Shown here one piece after another: positions 50,837-60,466 of a stretch of DNA of 64,000 nt (positions within the stretch are counted from its first letter, which is position 1; each line of letters starts with the position of its first letter). Made by a program: the position numbers and the translations under genes. This DNA comes from Peribacillus folii (lineage in GTDB: Bacteria; Bacillota; Bacilli; Bacillales; DSM-1321). Location of the stretch: NCBI RefSeq assembly GCF_030271255.1, contig NZ_JASJOM010000003.1, positions 186,001 to 250,000 on the forward strand. The letters are read 5' to 3'. Under the pieces are notes generated by a model. It worked only from the letters and a program-made list of their open reading frames with translations. It was not told the origin of the DNA and searched no databases.

Positions 50837-52507
50837 GTGTCAATTACAAGTTTAAATGGAAAGCGCTTTGCAGAAATGATCATTCAAGGTGCCAATCATT
50901 TGGCGGCAAATGCCCAGATGGTTGATGCGTTGAATGTTTTCCCTGTCCCAGATGGAGATACCGGGACCAATATGAATTTATCGATGACTTCCGGAGCGAA
51001 GGAAGTGCAAAATAACGTCCAGGAACATATCGGAAAAGTGGGCACATCACTTTCAAGAGGATTGCTGATGGGCGCTCGCGGCAATTCTGGTGTTATCCTT
51101 TCTCAGTTGTTTCGCGGCTTTGCAAAAGCGATTGAACATAAATCGGAAATCAATAGTGAAGAATTCGCCCAAGCATTCGAAGCAGGTGTGCAAACAGCTT
51201 ATAAGGCTGTAATGAAGCCTGTCGAAGGAACCATATTAACGGTTGCAAAAGATGCGGCAAAGCAAGCGGTTACATCTGCAGCCAAGCATCAAGACCTCAT
51301 TCAGGTAATGGAAGAAATCGTTACGGAGGCCAATGCTTCTTTGAAACGCACACCTGACCTTCTGCCGGTTCTGAAAGAAGTGGGTGTCGTTGACAGCGGC
51401 GGTCAAGGCTTGGTGTTCGTATATGAAGGCTTCCTTGCTGAACTGAAGGGTGAGGGTCTTCCAGCCCGTTCTGAACATGGGCCAAGCATGGATGACATGG
51501 TCAGTGCCGAGCATCACATGAACGTCCAAGGGCATATGAACACGGAGGATATCGTGTTTGGCTATTGCACGGAATTCATGGTCCGGTTAGAAAGTGAAAA
51601 GCTGGGCAATAAATCTTTCGATGAAGAAAAATTCCGTAATGATTTAAGTGAATACGGTGATTCATTATTGGTCATATCAGATGATGAGGTCGTCAAAGTA
51701 CATATTCATTCAGAGCAGCCTGGAGAATGTCTTAATTACGGACAGCGGTACGGTAGCTTAATCAAAATGAAAATCGATAATATGCGCGAACAGCATACTG
51801 CGATTGTGGGTGAAACGAATACCCCGCTTCAAACCAAGCCGGCAACCAAGGATAAATACGGTGTGGTGTCAGTGGCGATGGGAACAGGCATCAGTGAATT
51901 GTTCAAAAGCATCGGCGCCAAGTCCGTCATCGAGGGCGGTCAAACGATGAATCCTAGCACGGAAGATATCGTTAAAGCGGTAGAAGAGGCATATGCCGAG
52001 CATGTCATCATCTTGCCTAACAATAAAAATATCATTATGGCTGCCAACCAAGCAGCTGATGTCCTTGGTGACCATGTGACGGTCGTTCCAACCAAAACGG
52101 TACCACAGGGAATGGCCGCCTTGTTGGCATTCAATCCATCACTTGATGCTGCCGAGAATGAAAAAGCGATGAGCGAAGCCATTTCACATGTGAAAACAGG
52201 CCAAATCACTTTTGCTGTACGTGATACCAACATTGATGGTCTTTCCATTGAGACTGGGGATTTCATGGGCATAGCAGAAGGAACCATCAAAGTGAAGGAT
52301 AAAGACAAGACGCAAGCGGCAAAAGCTCTTCTCACAGATATGATTGACGAAGATGCTGAAATCCTGACGATATTATATGGGGAAGATGCCAATGCGGAAG
52401 AAGTCGAAAATCTCGTCACATTCTGTAAGGAGAATTTCGAAGACGTTGAAGTGGAAGTCCATAATGGGAAACAGCCTTTGTATTCTTTCATTTTTTCAAT
52501 TGAATAA
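50837..52507 (+). CDS. fakA: Fatty acid kinase catalytic subunit FakA (YloV)
   Basis: Phosphorylates exogenous fatty acids carried by FakB so they enter PlsX/PlsY phospholipid synthesis. The N-terminal DhaL-type ATP-binding domain has ALNVFPVPDGDTGTNMNL and GARGNSGVILSQL; a central domain and a DegV-like C-terminal domain follow. GTG 50837 is the start, 8 bp after AGGAGG (556 residues). B. subtilis calls it yloV. Its pathway partner plsX is 5 kb downstream. Confidence 0.93.
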   Translation: MSITSLNGKRFAEMIIQGANHLAANAQMVDALNVFPVPDGDTGTNMNLSMTSGAKEVQNNVQEHIGKVGTSLSRGLLMGARGNSGVILSQLFRGFAKAIEHKSEINSEEFAQAFEAGVQTAYKAVMKPVEGTILTVAKDAAKQAVTSAAKHQDLIQVMEEIVTEANASLKRTPDLLPVLKEVGVVDSGGQGLVFVYEGFLAELKGEGLPARSEHGPSMDDMVSAEHHMNVQGHMNTEDIVFGYCTEFMVRLESEKLGNKSFDEEKFRNDLSEYGDSLLVISDDEVVKVHIHSEQPGECLNYGQRYGSLIKMKIDNMREQHTAIVGETNTPLQTKPATKDKYGVVSVAMGTGISELFKSIGAKSVIEGGQTMNPSTEDIVKAVEEAYAEHVIILPNNKNIIMAANQAADVLGDHVTVVPTKTVPQGMAALLAFNPSLDAAENEKAMSEAISHVKTGQITFAVRDTNIDGLSIETGDFMGIAEGTIKVKDKDKTQAAKALLTDMIDEDAEILTILYGEDANAEEVENLVTFCKENFEDVEVEVHNGKQPLYSFIFSIE

Positions 52508-52575
52508 ATAATCTTCATGATAATAAAGACAGAGTTTTTCTTTCTCTTATGAACATGAACGAATAAAAAGGCAAG

Positions 52576-52614
52576 AAACTGCATATGTCATTAGGCTATG
52601 CAGTTTTATTTTTT
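52576..52614 (+). terminator. Terminator after fakA
   Basis: AAACTGCATA and TATGCAGTTT form a perfect 10-bp stem, followed by TATTTTTTT. Confidence 0.9.
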
Positions 52615-52639
52615 TGTTTTCGCAATCTTTGTTGCTGTT

Positions 52640-52740
52640 CACCAAGCGATTCGGTGCGGTAGACTTCCCCTCCAGTGCTTGCTTATCCAGAGGGCGGCCG
52701 GTGAGCCTCCCTTGCGTGAACACTCGTACTTCCACTAGTT
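52640..52740. repeat. Second decayed intergenic repeat copy
   Basis: The 370-bp gap between fakA and sdaAB holds no gene. After the fakA terminator, a GC-rich block with core CAGAGGGCGGCCGGTGAGCC (52688-52707) matches the reverse complement of the core at 16148-16172 with a few changes. Limits are estimates. Confidence 0.5.
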
Positions 52741-52793
52741 TCTTTTATAGCCACAATCTTTACGAAAACAAATGATCGAGATGAACGGCCTGA

Positions 52794-52823
52794 TTGGAAT
52801 TAGGGTCAATATGACGTTATTAT
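52794..52823 (+). promoter_or_regulatory. Possible promoter of sdaAB-sdaAA
   Basis: TTGGAA (52794-52799) and TATTAT (52818-52823) with an 18-bp spacer, 55 bp before the sdaAB start. Confidence 0.4.
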
Positions 52824-52877
52824 TAAACTAACAAAAGCCTTTCCCTTGATTTCAAATAGCTGAAGGAGGAGCAATGG

Positions 52878-53540
52878 ATGAAATTCAGAAGTGTATTCGA
52901 TATAATAGGTCCTGTTATGATTGGCCCCTCTAGTTCCCATACTGCCGGAGCTGCAAGAATTGGGAGGGTGGCCAGGAATTTATTCGACCGTGAACCTAAA
53001 TGGGCCCATATTTCTTTTTATGGATCGTTCGCTAAAACCTACAAAGGACATGGGACGGATGTAGCCATCGTAGGAGGGTTACTTGATTTTGATACATTTG
53101 ACGAGAGAATTAAAGAATCGTTGGATATAGCCCGCAAGAAGAAAATGAAGATTACTTTCCGGGAAGAAGAAGCTGTTCCTGAACATCCCAATACAGCAAA
53201 AATAACAGTGGGGGATGAGGATGGTGAACTTGAACTCGTAGGGATATCGATTGGCGGGGGGAAGATTGAAATTGTCGAATTGAATGGGTTTAAGTTAAGG
53301 CTTTCGGGCCATAACCCTGCCATACTCGTCGTGCATGATGATAGATTCGGGGCCATTGCCAGTGTTTCAAACATTTTGGCTAAGCATCAAATCAATATTG
53401 GTCAGATGGAAGTTTCCCGCAAAGAGAAAGGGAAGATGGCTCTGATGACGATTGAAGTGGATCAAAACCTTGAAGATCAAGTCATTGATGAAATTACTGC
53501 ACTCCCCAATATCACCCAAGTAGCGAGGATTGTTGATTGA
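52878..53540 (+). CDS. sdaAB: L-serine dehydratase, beta subunit
   Basis: Subunit of the iron-sulfur L-serine deaminase that forms pyruvate and ammonia. The N-terminal motif IGPVMIGPSSSHTAGAARIG is the family signature, and the last ~70 residues form an ACT domain (ILVVHDDRFGAIASVSNILA) that likely binds serine. Length is 220. AAGGAGGAG precedes the ATG. It works with sdaAA, 42 bp downstream. Confidence 0.96.
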   Translation: MKFRSVFDIIGPVMIGPSSSHTAGAARIGRVARNLFDREPKWAHISFYGSFAKTYKGHGTDVAIVGGLLDFDTFDERIKESLDIARKKKMKITFREEEAVPEHPNTAKITVGDEDGELELVGISIGGGKIEIVELNGFKLRLSGHNPAILVVHDDRFGAIASVSNILAKHQINIGQMEVSRKEKGKMALMTIEVDQNLEDQVIDEITALPNITQVARIVD

Positions 53541-53582
53541 TAAAGCAATCGAGTCGTTTCCACTTAGGAAGGAGAAGATACC

Positions 53583-54467
53583 ATGTTTCGAAATGTTGCG
53601 GAATTGATAGAATTAGCTGATTCAAAACAGAAAAAAATATCAACATTGATGATAGAACAGGAAATGGAAGTGACCGGCAAAAGCCGTGAACAAATCATCC
53701 ACCAAATGGGAGTCAATCTGGATGTGATGGAACAGGCTGTTGAAAAGGGCCTCCAGGGTGTAAGGTCCGTTTCTGGACTTACGGGAGGCGATGCAGTCCT
53801 GCTTCAGAATTATATTGAATCCGGTAATGCCCTATCGGGTGGTTTGCTTTTGGATGCTGTAAGCAAGGCAGTGGCCACAAACGAAGTGAACGCAGCAATG
53901 GGAACCATTTGTGCGACACCCACTGCTGGATCTGCAGGGGTCGTGCCCGGAACCCTTTTTGCCTTGCAAAACAAATTAAAACCAAATCGGGATCAGAAAA
54001 TAGAGTTCTTGTTCACTGCAGGTGCTTTCGGTTTTGTTGTTGCGAACAACGCTTCTATTTCTGGAGCAGCCGGAGGCTGTCAAGCGGAGGTCGGGTCGGC
54101 TTCGGGAATGGCAGCGGCTGCAATCGTTGAAATGGCGGGGGGAACACCTGCACAAAGCGCCGAAGCGATGGCAATCACATTAAAGAACATGCTTGGTCTT
54201 GTGTGTGATCCGGTGGCTGGGCTGGTTGAAGTGCCATGTGTGAAACGGAATGCAATGGGAGCGGCCAATGCAATGGTTGCCGCTGATATGGCGTTGGCAG
54301 GGATTACGAGCCGTATACCCTGTGATGAGGTGATTGATGCGATGTATAAAATCGGGCAGACGATGCCATCGGCTCTTAGGGAAACTGCACAAGGAGGGTT
54401 AGCGGCTACACCGACTGGACGGGAGTTGGAGGCAAAGATTTTTGGCTTGCCGCTTAATAAAAAGTGA
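53583..54467 (+). CDS. sdaAA: L-serine dehydratase, alpha subunit
   Basis: Catalytic [4Fe-4S] subunit. Cluster-region cysteines are visible in MGTICATPTAGSAG and VCDPVAGLVEVPCVKRN; glycine-rich GAAGGCQAEVGSASGMAA is typical. Length is 294, close to B. subtilis (300). The stop overlaps the GTG start of recG by 4 bp. Confidence 0.96.
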   Translation: MFRNVAELIELADSKQKKISTLMIEQEMEVTGKSREQIIHQMGVNLDVMEQAVEKGLQGVRSVSGLTGGDAVLLQNYIESGNALSGGLLLDAVSKAVATNEVNAAMGTICATPTAGSAGVVPGTLFALQNKLKPNRDQKIEFLFTAGAFGFVVANNASISGAAGGCQAEVGSASGMAAAAIVEMAGGTPAQSAEAMAITLKNMLGLVCDPVAGLVEVPCVKRNAMGAANAMVAADMALAGITSRIPCDEVIDAMYKIGQTMPSALRETAQGGLAATPTGRELEAKIFGLPLNKK

Positions 54468-56515
54468 CCTCCGCCATTTTTGAGCCGATAACGGCAGTGA
54501 AAGGAATTGGGAGCGAAACGGCGGCAGCCCTGGGGGAAATGGAGATTCATACCGTCAAGAATCTCCTTGAACACCTTCCATATCGTTATGAAGATTACCG
54601 TTTGAGGGACTTGGAAACGGTGGAACATGACGAGCGCGTTACTGTAGAAGGAAAAGTCCATACCATACCCACTTTAGGGTACTTTGGAAAGAAAAAATCA
54701 AGGCTCACGATTAAATTATTGACTGGGAGATATTTAATAAATGTCATTTTTTTTAACCAGCCATATTTGAAGCCGAAACTTGCGATAGGGGAATCCATAA
54801 CGGTAACCGGAAAATGGGATCGTCATCGCCAAACCATTACAGGCTCAGAGTGCCTTATTGGCACCCAAAGCCGTGAAAAAGAATTTGAACCGGTTTATTC
54901 CGTGAAGGGCAGCATCACGGTCAAAGGTTTGCGCCGCTTCATCTCCAATGCATTCACCCAGTATGGATCCATGATTGAAGAGAATTTGCCGCCGCAATTG
55001 TTGGCGACATACAAATTGATGCCGCGTAATGATGCTCTTCGTATGATGCATTTTCCTTTATCGGCTGATGATATCAAGAAAGCGCGGCGCCGTTTTGTGT
55101 ATGAGGAATTTTTATTGTTTCAATTGAAAATGCAGGCATTGCGTAAAGTGCAGCGGGAGCAATCAAAAGGAATCGGTCAGGAATTCGACATCAAGTCGGT
55201 GGAAGCCTTCATAGAAACGCTTCCTTTTCCATTAACACATGCTCAAATTCGAGTTGTCGATGAAATCTTGAATGACATGAAATCCCCTTATCGAATGAAT
55301 CGCCTTCTTCAAGGCGATGTTGGGTCAGGAAAAACGGTTGTGGCTGCGATCTGCCTGAAGGCGGCGATTACAGCGGGTTTCCAAGGGGCCCTCATGGTCC
55401 CGACGGAAATTTTGGCTGAGCAGCATACGCAATCATTGAAGGCGATGCTTGAGCCGACTGGAGTGAAGGTAGCATTATTGACCAGTTCGGTGAAGGGGAA
55501 AAAGCGCCGGGAGTTATTACACATGCTTGAATCGGGTGAGATCGATCTTTTGATTGGAACGCATGCTTTGATACAGGATGAAGTGAATTTTCGAAACCTT
55601 GGTCTTGTCATAACGGATGAACAACACCGTTTTGGGGTGGAGCAACGCCGGATTCTTCGTGAAAAAGGTGCGAATCCAGATGTTTTATTCATGACGGCAA
55701 CACCGATTCCGCGCACGCTGGCGATTACCGTTTTTGGTGAAATGGATGTTTCGACGATAGACGAAATGCCGGCTGGACGCAAGGCGATCGAAACATATTG
55801 GGCGAAACATCAAATGCTCGACCGGATCTTGTCTTTTGTTGAAAAGGAACTTAAAAATGGAAGACAGGCTTACGTCATCTGTCCATTGATCGAGGAATCG
55901 GAAAAGCTCGATTCCTTGCAAAATGTTTTGGATGTCCATGCCATGCTGACACAGTACTTTACCAATCGGTATCAAGTGGGGCTCATGCATGGGCGCCTTC
56001 CTGCGGACGAAAAAGAAGAAGTCATGCAGCAGTTCAGTGAGAATGTTGCGCAAATACTCGTCTCTACGACTGTTGTAGAGGTTGGAGTGAATGTTCCAAA
56101 TGCAACGGTAATGGTCATTTATGATGCAGAACGCTTTGGGCTTTCGCAGCTGCATCAGCTGCGGGGTAGGGTAGGACGGGGAAGTGATCAATCCTTTTGC
56201 ATTCTCCTGGCTGATCCAAAAACGGAGGTCGGTAAAGAACGGATGAAAATCATGACAGAAACAAATGATGGCTTTGTCCTTTCAGAGAAGGATTTGGAAC
56301 TTCGCGGCCCTGGGGATTTCTTTGGTAAAAAGCAAAGCGGCCTGCCTGAGTTCAAAGTGGCTGACATGGTCCATGATTACAGGACCTTGGAAGTGGCCCG
56401 CGAGGATGCCGCGAAACTGATCGCTTCCCGAAGCTTTTGGCATTCACAGGAGTATGCGCCATTACGTAGTTATTTAGAGGGTACAGGGGTGTTTACGGGA
56501 GAAAAGCTGGACTGA
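54464..56515 (+). CDS. recG: ATP-dependent branch-migration helicase RecG
   Basis: Remodels stalled forks and recombination intermediates. The N-terminal wedge/OB domain (VKGIGSETAAALGEM, HDERVTVEGKVH) is followed by helicase motifs: Walker A QGDVGSGKTVVAAI, DEQHRFGVEQR, FMTATPIPRTLAIT and QLRGRVGRG, and the C-terminal TRG region (DLELRGPGDFFGKKQSG). GTG 54464 overlaps the sdaAA stop; 683 residues match B. subtilis (682). Confidence 0.97.
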   Translation: MTSAIFEPITAVKGIGSETAAALGEMEIHTVKNLLEHLPYRYEDYRLRDLETVEHDERVTVEGKVHTIPTLGYFGKKKSRLTIKLLTGRYLINVIFFNQPYLKPKLAIGESITVTGKWDRHRQTITGSECLIGTQSREKEFEPVYSVKGSITVKGLRRFISNAFTQYGSMIEENLPPQLLATYKLMPRNDALRMMHFPLSADDIKKARRRFVYEEFLLFQLKMQALRKVQREQSKGIGQEFDIKSVEAFIETLPFPLTHAQIRVVDEILNDMKSPYRMNRLLQGDVGSGKTVVAAICLKAAITAGFQGALMVPTEILAEQHTQSLKAMLEPTGVKVALLTSSVKGKKRRELLHMLESGEIDLLIGTHALIQDEVNFRNLGLVITDEQHRFGVEQRRILREKGANPDVLFMTATPIPRTLAITVFGEMDVSTIDEMPAGRKAIETYWAKHQMLDRILSFVEKELKNGRQAYVICPLIEESEKLDSLQNVLDVHAMLTQYFTNRYQVGLMHGRLPADEKEEVMQQFSENVAQILVSTTVVEVGVNVPNATVMVIYDAERFGLSQLHQLRGRVGRGSDQSFCILLADPKTEVGKERMKIMTETNDGFVLSEKDLELRGPGDFFGKKQSGLPEFKVADMVHDYRTLEVAREDAAKLIASRSFWHSQEYAPLRSYLEGTGVFTGEKLD

Positions 56516-56532
56516 ATAAATGATATCGAATA

Positions 56533-56575
56533 GCAGATTGCGAGAATTTCGACAATATCTTGCAATCTGTTTTTA
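56533..56575 (+). terminator. Terminator after recG
   Basis: CAGATTGCGAGA pairs with TCTTGCAATCTG (11 of 12 positions) and is followed by TTTTTA. Its 3' arm contains the -35 hexamer of the fapR promoter. Confidence 0.88.
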
Positions 56576-56588
56576 AAATATATATACT
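56560..56588 (+). promoter_or_regulatory. fapR operon promoter
   Basis: TTGCAA (56560-56565), a 17-bp spacer and TATACT (56583-56588). Transcription would start near 56595, inside the FapR site. Confidence 0.78.
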
Positions 56589-56592
56589 ACTA

Positions 56593-56609
56593 TTAGTACC
56601 TAGTCATAA
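56593..56609 (+). promoter_or_regulatory. FapR operator
   Basis: TTAGTACCTAGTCATAA is an imperfect match to the FapR palindrome of Bacilli (TTAGTACC-type half site well kept, right half weaker). It overlaps the predicted start site, as expected for a repressor released by malonyl-CoA. Confidence 0.75.
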
Positions 56610-56631
56610 TACTACGGATGGTGACCTTCAA

Positions 56632-57189
56632 ATGCGAAGAAACAAGAAGGAACGCCAGCAATTATTAATCGAAACGATTAAACAGAATCCTTTTGTAACG
56701 GATGAGGAGCTGGCTGAAAAATATTCGGTGAGCGTCCAGACAATTAGGCTTGATCGGCTTGAATTATCGATACCGGAACTGCGTGAACGCATTAAGAACG
56801 TGGCCGAGAAAAAATTCAGTGACGAAATCAGGGCTTTGCCTTTGGATGAAATCATCGGGGAAGTAATAGATCTTAATTTAGATGACAATGCCATTTCAAT
56901 CTTGGATATAAAAAAAGAGCATGTCTTCAAGCGGAACGGAATTGCCAGGGGGCATCACCTTTTTGCCCAAGCTAATTCATTGGCAGTTGCGGTCATGAAT
57001 GATGAATTGGCACTGACTGCAAAGGCATCCATTTTATTTACTCGTTCCGTGAAGGAAAATGAAAGAGTGGTAGCCAAAGCGAAGGTTAAAAGCGTAGATC
57101 ACACCAATGATCGTTCAGTGGTGGAGGTCAGGAGCTACGTAGGTAATGAGCTGGTTTTTAAAGGCGAGTTCGAAATGTATCGCTCTTAA
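56632..57189 (+). CDS. fapR: Lipid biosynthesis repressor FapR
   Basis: Global repressor of fatty-acid and phospholipid genes, released by malonyl-CoA or malonyl-ACP. The N-terminal DeoR-like HTH ([23 protein letters not shown]) is joined by a helix to a hot-dog-fold effector domain ([23 protein letters not shown]). ATG 56632 gives [14 protein letters not shown], as in B. subtilis (185 residues); the upstream extension to 56560 would run through the operator. It leads plsX-fabD-fabG and is probably autoregulated. Confidence 0.96.
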   Translation: MRRNKKERQQLLIETIKQNPFVTDEELAEKYSVSVQTIRLDRLELSIPELRERIKNVAEKKFSDEIRALPLDEIIGEVIDLNLDDNAISILDIKKEHVFKRNGIARGHHLFAQANSLAVAVMNDELALTAKASILFTRSVKENERVVAKAKVKSVDHTNDRSVVEVRSYVGNELVFKGEFEMYRS

Positions 57190-57213
57190 CTTTCTAGTAA
57201 AGGATGAAAGCAT

Positions 57214-58203
57214 ATGAAAATCACGATAGATGCAATGGGCGGCGATCACGCTCCTGAAGCACAGGTTTTAGGAGCGATGAAGGCTGTCGAGGCTTTTTCC
57301 GATGTGGAAATCACCCTGGTCGGGGATGAAGCCGAGATCAACCAACACTTGACCAAACATGGCCGGATCAAGGTCGTACATACTGAAGACAAAATATTGA
57401 GTACCGATGAGCCGGTTCGCGCGGTCCGCCGCAAGAAAAGTGCCTCGATGGTATTGGCCGCACAACAAGTGGCGGGTGGGAAAGCTGACGCCTGCATTTC
57501 GTCAGGCAATACTGGTGCGCTCATGGCTGCAGGCTTGTTTGTTGTCGGAAGAATCGAGGGCATCGAGCGTCCCGCATTGGCGCCGACCCTGCCGACAATC
57601 GACGGAAAAGGATTTGTCCTGCTTGATGTGGGCGCTAACTCCGATGCGAAACCGGAGCATTTGCTTCAATTCGCGATAATGGGATCCGTTTATGCCCAAA
57701 AAGTGCGGGGAATAGAAAAGCCCCGGGTCGGACTTCTGAATATCGGAACAGAAGAAAAAAAAGGAAATGAATTGACCAAGCATGCTTTTTCATTGCTGCA
57801 GCAGTCATCGGAAATCTCCTTTATCGGGAATGTTGAAGCACGAGACCTTCTAAATGGACCGGCCGATGTGGTCGTGACGGACGGTTTCACGGGAAATATG
57901 GTGTTGAAGACGCTGGAGGGCACGGCTATGAGCGTATTCACCATGTTGAAATCGGCTTTGACGAGCAACTTTAAGAGCAAGTTGGCTGCAGCGATGGTGA
58001 AGCCGGAATTGAAGATTATCAAAAATCAAATGGACTATTCGGAGTATGGCGGTGCAGGTCTATTCGGCCTGAAGGCTCCTGTCATCAAGGCACACGGATC
58101 TTCAGATGCGAATGCCATCTATAATGCCATTCGCCAGACTCGCGATATGGTTGGTCATGATGTCATCCCGACCATTGCGAAGACGATAGAAAAACTACAA
58201 TAA
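57214..58203 (+). CDS. plsX: Acyl-ACP:phosphate acyltransferase PlsX
   Basis: Makes acyl-phosphate from acyl-ACP, the first step of phosphatidic acid synthesis in Bacilli. [21 protein letters not shown] is the characteristic N-terminus; [14 protein letters not shown] and [16 protein letters not shown] follow. Length is 329. It is 24 bp after fapR and 24 bp before fabD; it also uses acyl-phosphate from the FakA route. Confidence 0.97.
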   Translation: MKITIDAMGGDHAPEAQVLGAMKAVEAFSDVEITLVGDEAEINQHLTKHGRIKVVHTEDKILSTDEPVRAVRRKKSASMVLAAQQVAGGKADACISSGNTGALMAAGLFVVGRIEGIERPALAPTLPTIDGKGFVLLDVGANSDAKPEHLLQFAIMGSVYAQKVRGIEKPRVGLLNIGTEEKKGNELTKHAFSLLQQSSEISFIGNVEARDLLNGPADVVVTDGFTGNMVLKTLEGTAMSVFTMLKSALTSNFKSKLAAAMVKPELKIIKNQMDYSEYGGAGLFGLKAPVIKAHGSSDANAIYNAIRQTRDMVGHDVIPTIAKTIEKLQ

Positions 58204-58227
58204 ATCATAGAGGCAGGGGAGTAACAG

Positions 58228-59175
58228 ATGGGTAAAATTGCTTTTGTCTTTCCAGGACAAGGTTCACAGTCAATAGGAATGGGTCTTAGCTTATATCAGG
58301 AAAACGAGCGTGCTCAGCAAATTTTCCGAACAGCGGATGAAAAACTTGATTTCCCGCTTTCTGAACTTATTTTCAATGGTACACAGCAGGAATTAACGGT
58401 AACCTACAACGCTCAACCGGCTTTATTGACCACAAGCTTTGCGCTTGTCAGCGCTTTGGAAGAAGCGGGAATCAAAGCTGATTATACAGCAGGCCATAGT
58501 TTAGGTGAATATACGGCTTTGGTGGCTTCGGGTGCCATCTCTTTTGAAGATGCCGTATACACCGTTCGCAAGCGCGGGGAATTCATGGAAGCAGCAGTGC
58601 CGAATGGCCAAGGATCGATGGCCGCAATACTTGGCATGGATCGTGAAGCCCTGGCTGAAGTAACTTCTGAAATAACATCCGGAGGAGAATCCGTCCAATT
58701 GGCCAATATAAATTGCCCAGGGCAAATCGTCATTTCCGGCACGGCTGAAGGGGTTAAACTGGCAAGTGCAAAAGCGAAGGAAAATGGCGCGAAAAGGGCA
58801 CTTCCCCTTGAAGTGAGCGGACCCTTCCATTCTGAATTGATGAAACCAGCGGCAGAAAAACTACAAGGTGTCCTGGAGGAAGTGACCATCCAGCAAGCAG
58901 ATATTCCCGTCATTTCAAATGTAACGGCCAAGCCGATTACTGAACCTGTTGAAATTAAACGGAAATTGATTGAACAGCTGTATTCCCCAGTACTTTGGGA
59001 GGATAGCGTCAGAACCCTTCTCGAGCTTGGCGTCGATACATTCATCGAGGTGGGTCCAGGGAAAGTGTTGGGCGGATTGATCAAGAAAATTGATCGTTCC
59101 GTTCAAATCCATTCGGTATCCGATTTAGAAACTCTAACTAAAACAGTCGAAACGTTAAAGGAGGTACAGGCATGA
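58228..59175 (+). CDS. fabD: Malonyl-CoA:ACP transacylase
   Basis: Loads malonate on [17 protein letters not shown] at the start, the active-site [10 protein letters not shown] (Ser about residue 91) and SGPFHSELM (catalytic His) are present. Length is 315. It overlaps fabG by ATGA. Confidence 0.97.
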   Translation: MGKIAFVFPGQGSQSIGMGLSLYQENERAQQIFRTADEKLDFPLSELIFNGTQQELTVTYNAQPALLTTSFALVSALEEAGIKADYTAGHSLGEYTALVASGAISFEDAVYTVRKRGEFMEAAVPNGQGSMAAILGMDREALAEVTSEITSGGESVQLANINCPGQIVISGTAEGVKLASAKAKENGAKRALPLEVSGPFHSELMKPAAEKLQGVLEEVTIQQADIPVISNVTAKPITEPVEIKRKLIEQLYSPVLWEDSVRTLLELGVDTFIEVGPGKVLGGLIKKIDRSVQIHSVSDLETLTKTVETLKEVQA

Positions 59176-59915
59176 TCCTTAAAGGCAAAAAGGCGCTCGT
59201 AACGGGAGCGTCAAGGGGCATCGGCAGGGAAGTGGCGTTAGAGCTTGCCCTCCAGGGAGCGGATGTTGCCATCAATTATTCCGGAAGTGAAGCGAAAGCG
59301 AATGAAGTGGTCGATGAAATCAAGGCATTGGGGCGTGAAGCATTTGCCATTCAATGCGATGTAGCCAATGGTGAATCAGTCACGAACATGGTCAAAGAAG
59401 TCGTCGAACGCTTCGGCCGCGTGGATATTCTGGTGAACAATGCCGGCATCACACGTGATAACTTATTGATGCGCATGAAAGAAGATGAATGGGATGCCGT
59501 GATCAATACGAATCTAAAAGGCGTTTTCCTTTGCACAAAAGCGGTCACAAGGCAAATGATGAAGCAGCGCAGCGGCCGGATCATCAACATGGCATCAATC
59601 GTCGGCGTAAGCGGAAATGCCGGGCAGGCCAATTATGTGGCGGCTAAGGCCGGCGTGATCGGTTTGACCAAAACCACAGCGAAGGAACTTGCTTCAAGGG
59701 GAATAACGGTCAATGCAATTGCTCCGGGCTTCATTTCTACTGATATGACTGGGGAATTGCCTGAAGATGTCCAAAAGGCGATGCTCGATCAAATTCCGCT
59801 GTCGCGTTTTGGCGACCCTAAAGAAGTCGCTTCGGTCGTATCCTTCCTGGCTTCAGACGCAAGCAAATACATGACTGGCCAAACACTTCATGTAGATGGC
59901 GGCATGGTTATGTAA
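59172..59915 (+). CDS. fabG: 3-oxoacyl-ACP reductase FabG
   Basis: NADPH-dependent short-chain dehydrogenase of fatty-acid elongation. [15 protein letters not shown] binds the cofactor; NNAG, Ser142 region, Tyr155 and Lys159 (YVAAK) form the active site. Length is 247. Its position between fabD and acpP supports the assignment over other short-chain dehydrogenases. Confidence 0.97.
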   Translation: MILKGKKALVTGASRGIGREVALELALQGADVAINYSGSEAKANEVVDEIKALGREAFAIQCDVANGESVTNMVKEVVERFGRVDILVNNAGITRDNLLMRMKEDEWDAVINTNLKGVFLCTKAVTRQMMKQRSGRIINMASIVGVSGNAGQANYVAAKAGVIGLTKTTAKELASRGITVNAIAPGFISTDMTGELPEDVQKAMLDQIPLSRFGDPKEVASVVSFLASDASKYMTGQTLHVDGGMVM

Positions 59916-59922
59916 GTTTTCT

Positions 59923-59950
59923 TTGATTTTTTTCGAATTTAATTTATAAT
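59923..59950 (+). promoter_or_regulatory. Possible promoter of acpP
   Basis: TTGATT (59923-59928), 16-bp spacer, TATAAT (59945-59950), directly before the acpP ribosome binding site. It would allow ACP to be made in excess of the fapR operon. Confidence 0.6.
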
Positions 59951-59972
59951 GTCTTGAGGGGAGGTGAACAAA

Positions 59973-60206
59973 TTGGCAGATGTATTAGAAAGAGTAACGA
60001 AAATCGTTGTGGATCGTTTGAACGTAGAAGAATCAGAAGTAAAACTTGAAGCTTCTTTCAAAGAAGATCTTGGTGCCGATTCCCTAGATGTAGTTGAGCT
60101 AGTTATGGAATTCGAAGACGAGTTCGATATGGAAATTTCGGACGACGACGCTGAAAAAATCGCCACAGTGGGTGATGCTGTGAATTACATACAAAGCACT
60201 ATGTAA
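59973..60206 (+). CDS. acpP: Acyl carrier protein
   Basis: Carrier of growing acyl chains. The phosphopantetheine Ser37 (counting Met) is in [20 protein letters not shown] 59973, about 6 bp after GGGGAGGTG, gives [18 protein letters not shown] (77 residues, the family length); GTG 59964 would add three residues and lies inside the Shine-Dalgarno region. B. subtilis calls it acpA. It is followed by a terminator. Confidence 0.97.
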   Translation: MADVLERVTKIVVDRLNVEESEVKLEASFKEDLGADSLDVVELVMEFEDEFDMEISDDDAEKIATVGDAVNYIQSTM

Positions 60207-60223
60207 TGAATGGTCATTTGACT

Positions 60224-60256
60224 AAAAGCTCCGTTTTTTAACGGGGCTTTCTCTTG
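60224..60256 (+). terminator. Terminator after acpP
   Basis: AAAGCTCCGTT and AACGGGGCTTT pair around a T-rich loop, followed by CTCTT. Confidence 0.8.
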
Positions 60257-60386
60257 TAATTAAGAAGGTTAAGCAAAGCTGCTTCATATAAGGAAATGAT
60301 GATTGGCTAAAGCAAGCTCCTTTCAGCCTGACAGTAGCTGGCGGTTAGTTTTCTTTAAGCGGATTATCATGTATGATGGTACATAG

Positions 60387-60422
60387 GAAAGCTTGACAGG
60401 AATCCTGCCAGGTTTCTTTTTA
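60387..60422 (+). terminator. Hairpin with T-tract before rnc
   Basis: GAAAGCTTGACAGG and CCTGCCAGGTTTC pair with a bulge and one mismatch, followed by TTTTTAT, 45 bp before rnc. It could be a second terminator or an attenuator. The rest of the 60257-60466 gap shows no clear feature. Confidence 0.5.
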
Positions 60423-60466
60423 TATATTGGAAAATATGCTTTTTGAACCGTTGTGGAGGGTTTTGA

